DNA of 64,000 bases from Undaria pinnatifida (lineage: Eukaryota > Sar > Phaeophyceae > Laminariales > Alariaceae): positions 11,906,011-11,970,010 of the forward strand of contig JABAKD010000007.1 in assembly GCA_012845835.1 (NCBI GenBank). Reading direction: 5' to 3'. Shown here piece after piece: positions 59,991-64,000 of the stretch. A model generated the notes under the pieces. That model had not been told where the DNA came from. It saw only the letters and a list, made by a program, of their open reading frames with translations, and searched no databases. Each line of letters starts with the position of its first letter. Positions within the stretch are counted from its first letter, which is position 1. Position numbers and translations under genes: made by a program.

Positions 59991-62345
59991 TCCAACATAA
60001 TCTGACTGAAGTAGCCCTCTGTTCCAACATCATCCATCACTAACACCATCGACGGCTCCTCCTTGTCCACTCGTCTAGTCTACTGGTGCTTATGTGCCAA
60101 CATGACCACATACGTATAGTGTGAGGCCCATACCTCAAGACATACCGACGAACCTGCCGCTATGCCTCGTGCGGATGCGGTAACGCTTGAAGAGAGCATT
60201 GAACACATCTCTGTAGTGGTGTGACACGGAGGTGTTCAATGACCTCTTTAAGCTGAACCACATCCGCACGCAGCACAGCGGTAACTTTGCCAGCATTTGC
60301 CCCAGCTTGCACCTCGTGATCAAGCACTTCATTAAATGGGTACAGAAACACCACTGGTGTACTCAATCAGTCGTGGAGACATCATTGAGGTATTCATCAC
60401 CGTTTGTCCTGTCCATCACTGTCTGCCCGAAGAAGCCCTAGGTTCCAACATCATCCACCACGAACACCACCGACGGGTTCGTCCCGACCAAACGTCTACT
60501 ATACTGGTGGCGCCATGTCATCATGACTTAATACATGAAGGTGACGCGCACTTAAACAGATACCGACGAAGCTGCCGCTATGCCTTATGGGGATGCGGTA
60601 AAGATCGGAGAGAGCAAGGAACACTTCGGTGTAGTAGTATTACACGGACGCGTTCAATGCTCTCTTTGACATGAACCACATCCGCACGAAGCACGGCGGC
60701 AACGTCTTCGGCATTTGCCCCAGCTTGCACCTTTTGTTCAAGCGTTTCCTATATAGGCACAGAAGAACCACTGGTGTACTCAAGTTGTCGTGGAGACATC
60801 ATCGATGGAAATCATCACCCTTTTTCCCGTCCAACATTGTCTGGCGGAAGAAGCCCTCTGTTTTGACATCATCCACCAGGAAAACCACCGATGGATCCTC
60901 CTCGACCAATTATCTAATCTAGTGGTCCCCCCGTGCCAGTATGATCAGATACCCTTAGGTGAGGTCCAAATCTCATCACATACCGTCACAGCTGCCGCAA
61001 TCCTTTCTGCGGATGCGGTAACGCTCGAAAAGAGCATAGAACACCTCGATGAACTCGTGTGAAACGGAGGTGTTAAATGATCTCTTCGAGCCGAACCGCA
61101 TCCGGACGCGGCACATCGGCAGAGTTGTCGGATTCTGCCCAAGCTTGAATCTGGTCTTCGAGCACTTCGTCAAACTGACACAGAAGACCACTGATGTACT
61201 CAATTGGTCGCGGAGACATCGTCAATGGTATTAGTCACCGTGTCTCCCGTCCAACATTGTCTGGCAGAAAAAGCTCTCGGTTCCAACACCAGCCACCACG
61301 AATACCAAGGACGGCTCCTCGTCGACCAATTGTCCAATCTCCTGGTGCTGCCGTTTCAGCATGACCAGATACACAAAAAGAGAGGACCATAGCTCAACTG
61401 ATACCGACGAAGCTGCCAGCGGCTATACCTTCTGAGGATACGGTAAAGGTCGAAAGAGGCGAACTTAAATATGTGTAGTAGTGTGACACGGGCGTATTCT
61501 ATTACCTTTTTATGCTCACCCACATCCGCACGCAGCACAGCGGCAGGTTTGTCGGCATGTGCCCCAGCTTGCACGTCGTATTTAGGAATTTCGTCATGCA
61601 AACACAGAAGCACCAGTAGTGTACTCAATAGGTCGCGGAGAAACCATCGATGGTAGTCATCACCCTCTCTCCCGTCCAACACTTTCTATCTGAAGAAGCT
61701 CTCGGTTCCAACATCATCCACCACGAATACCAACGACGGCTCCTCGTCGACCAATTGTCTAACATACTTTTGTTGCCATGTTATCATGACCAGATACACA
61801 AAATGTGAGGCCCATACCTCAATCGATACCGACGAAACTGCCAGCGAATATTCCTTCCGCGGATGCGGTAAAGCTCGAAAAGAGCAGATATTACATAAGT
61901 GTAGGAGTATGACACGGACGTGTTCGATCACCTTTTTAAGCTAACCCACATCCGCACGCGGCACAGCGGCAACTTTGCCGGCGTCTGCCCCAGTTTGCAC
62001 ATCGTTTTCATGAATTTCGTCATGCAGACACAGAAGCACCACTAGTGTACTTAAATAATTGCCGAAATACCATCGATATTATCTATCACCCTCTCTCCCG
62101 TCCAACATTATTTGGCGGAAGAAGCGCTCGATTCCGACATCATCCATCACGAACACCGCCGTCGGCCCCTCCTCGACCAATTGTCTAATATACTTGTGCT
62201 GTTGTGCCAGCATGACTAAATACGTGATAAGTGAGGCTCATACCTCAACAACAGATACCGCGGAAGCTACCGCCATGCGCTCTGCCGATGCGGTAACGCT
62301 CAAAGAGAGCAAAGAGCCCCTCTTTGTAGTACTTTGTGCGTCGTC
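59990..62345. repeat. Tandem array of ~420-bp units, five to six copies
   Basis: CATCCGCACG-type anchors at 60261, 60679, 61099, 61523 and 61949 give spacings of 418, 420, 424 and 426. Each unit runs through GCCCCAGCTTGCAC, GTGTACTCAAT..GTCG, TC.CCGTCCAACATT.TCTGGC, TTCCAACATCATCCACCACGA, GGCTCCTCGTCGACCAAT and GATACCGACGAAGCTGCCGC. Units are 15-25% different by eye, with stops scattered in all frames. The spacings are close to multiples of three. Confidence 0.85.
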
Positions 62346-62984
62346 TCCCTACAGTAGGATGAATAAACAGGACGGAAACCGGGCTGGCTGCTGATGTCGG
62401 TGAACGCAAAGAAGGTTCGACATGAAAAAACACACACATAACGACCGATCGCGGTACGGTCGGGGTGTGCCTACTAAATAATGATATTCACTCTCTCCTT
62501 ACGGTTCTGGTAAGAGTTTCTCGGCACCGGAGACGCGCGCTACGATAGAGGCCGCAGCAGCACTTTTGGACAACTTTGCTTCCGGATGACGGGAGTGCTC
62601 TTCTCCAAATCGTTCGGGATGCCATGCTTTGTTTGCATTATCAAAGGTGAAAGGGTTATATACATGGGTTTGGTAATCGCGGTAACCTTTCAATTTTCTG
62701 AAAAACCTAGGTTGCGGATGAGGTATACAATTCCTCGAGCCGACGACCTTGCAGCAAAAAAAAAGTACAAGTTCACCGTGCAACGGGTCACGACTCGTAC
62801 TTTCTAAAGTGTAGTATTAGTTTAGCTATCTATGCTATAGAGTGTTTATCGTGTGTTTTGCAAGAGCATGGTGAGTGTCGGAAGCGTGCCGGGAAACGGA
62901 AACGAGGCCATCTAGGAAGAGGAATTGCTTCCACTACTGCTTGCCCGGTCTCCGTATATATATCATCGTCAAAACCTCCGCCCT
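62346..62984. other. M2-related fragment and unique DNA
   Basis: 62585-62800 carries an M2-like end (ATGACGGGAGTGCTCTTCTC) and the internal block shared with 48107-48215. Otherwise nothing is recognised. Confidence 0.5.
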
Positions 62985-63270
62985 TCCCTCACTGGCTAAT
63001 CGACTCACAGGATTCACTTGATAAACGGATGCATTTCCTTCCACAGCTGTCAGATTTTGTCGTTTCCGCGAACAGACTGACTAACATTACCCTTTTGACC
63101 TTGATAGCTACACTGTAGTGTTGCAAGGGGAGTCGCCGACCTATATCCTTAATGAGGACACACAAACCGCAATACGCGCGATCGGAGTATCACACACAGC
63201 TTGCAAACATGAGTTTCGACGAAATCTTCGATCTCACAGCTGGAGTGTATTTTGTTTTTGTAATATATCT
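62985..63270. repeat. Solo terminal repeat of the foldback family, copy 1
   Basis: Same orientation as the right arm at 39080-39425: ATCGACTCACAGGATTCACTT, CCACAGCTGTCAGATTTTGTC, CAGACTGACTAACAT, CGCGATCGGAGTATCACACA, CGATCTCACAGCTGGAGTGT. A short internal deletion around 63058 removes the CCCCTCAGAAACGGGTTTTATAG part. Confidence 0.8.
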
Positions 63271-63404
63271 AGATTAGACTAGTCTATACTGCACACTTCT
63301 TCCTGTGGAAAATATGTTATAGGGGGCAAACTATATACATCTACGCAGAAAAGTAACAGAAGAATGCGTCAGTACAGAAATACCAAACCATGATTATATA
63401 TAGC

Positions 63405-63730
63405 CAGGCCCCCACGTCCTTCAAAACTCCGCCCCACCCCCCTCACCGGTTATTCGACTTACAAGATTCACTTGATCAAAGGTTACCTTTCCCTTCACAG
63501 CTGTCAGATTTTGTCCCCCTCAGAAACGGGTTTTATAGTTTCCGCGCACAGACTGACTAAAATCATCCTGTTGACCCTGATAGCTACACTGGGAGTCGCC
63601 GACCTATATCCTTAATGAGGACACACAACTCGTAATACGCGCGATCGGAGTATCACACACAGCTTGCAAAGATGAGTTTCGACGAAATCTTCGATCTCAC
63701 AGCTGGAGTGTATTTTAATTTTTATAATAT
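63405..63730. repeat. Solo terminal repeat of the foldback family, copy 2
   Basis: Direct repeat of the preceding copy, about 420 bp away, without the internal deletion. Ends GATCTCACAGCTGGAGTGTA then (AT)n, the same AT-rich edge as the left arm at 36865. 63731-64000 beyond it holds nothing recognised. Confidence 0.8.
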
Positions 63731-64000
63731 ATATATATATGCACAGACTTACTTGTAGATTTTCTTCATGGATAAACCAGAGCGGCTAAAAGGCGATAGC
63801 TACAGGAGGCTTGTTCTTCGGATGTTGTTTGGCGACATCGGGACAAGCTATAACATGTCCTCGAAAAAAAGAGAAATCAAGAACCCACGGACTCTGACAG
63901 CGGAAAGAGCAACAACCACCTCGATTTTATCATCGATATATGTCTGGTATCCTGGTACATTACCACTTTCAACTTTTAATAGTTCTAGCTGTTGTACAGT

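Noticed and set aside
1-64000. tRNA or rRNA genes
   Set aside because: No cloverleaf with matching arms and no conserved rRNA blocks were seen on reading both strands; a covariance-model scan would be decisive.

Overview
This is a eukaryotic nuclear window, dominated by repeats and very sparse in genes. Genes carry GT-AG introns, two of them with introns of several kb. Simple-sequence arrays are abundant, and TAACCC/TTAGGG-type telomere-like tracts occur internally. The mix of tyrosine-recombinase retroelements, long introns and a membrane-anchored PhoD-type phosphatase would suit a stramenopile with a large genome, such as a brown alga. That assignment is an inference and no marker in the window proves it.

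Region 1 (1261-9532) is one decayed tyrosine-recombinase retrotransposon of the DIRS/Ngaro/PAT class. It reads A1 repeat, gag-like region with a CCCH-type finger, reverse transcriptase, RNase H, tyrosine recombinase, then B1-A2-B2 split direct repeats. All domains carry stops, frameshifts and mutated catalytic residues.

Region 2 (9.5-27 kb) is accessory DNA. It holds a 574-bp tandem duplication, satellites, several dispersed repeat families and a broken tyrosine recombinase C-terminus. It also holds a 7.8-kb segment bounded by perfect inverted repeats that start CAGTGTTG and are flanked by TATA on both sides (12203-19988). Inside that segment are two spliced genes whose intron phases close exactly: an acidic 138-residue protein (15081-16410) and a small DNA methyltransferase-like protein of 170 residues on the minus strand (18028-17207).

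Region 3 (28.0-55.2 kb) is a single plus-strand gene. Fifteen exons, reconstructed by splice sites and phase, give a 586-residue protein with an N-terminal membrane anchor followed by a PhoD-like metallophosphatase domain. Its large introns hold satellites, a 2.5-kb inverted-repeat element, MITEs and homopolymers. They also hold several decayed partial copies of the gene's own exons.

Region 4 (55.2-64 kb) has no convincing gene. It contains more MITE and SINE-like copies, a TTGG-rich stretch, a stand-alone 141-codon reading frame, and a tandem array of about five 420-bp units related to that frame. It ends with two copies of the terminal sequence of the inverted-repeat element found in the phosphatase gene.
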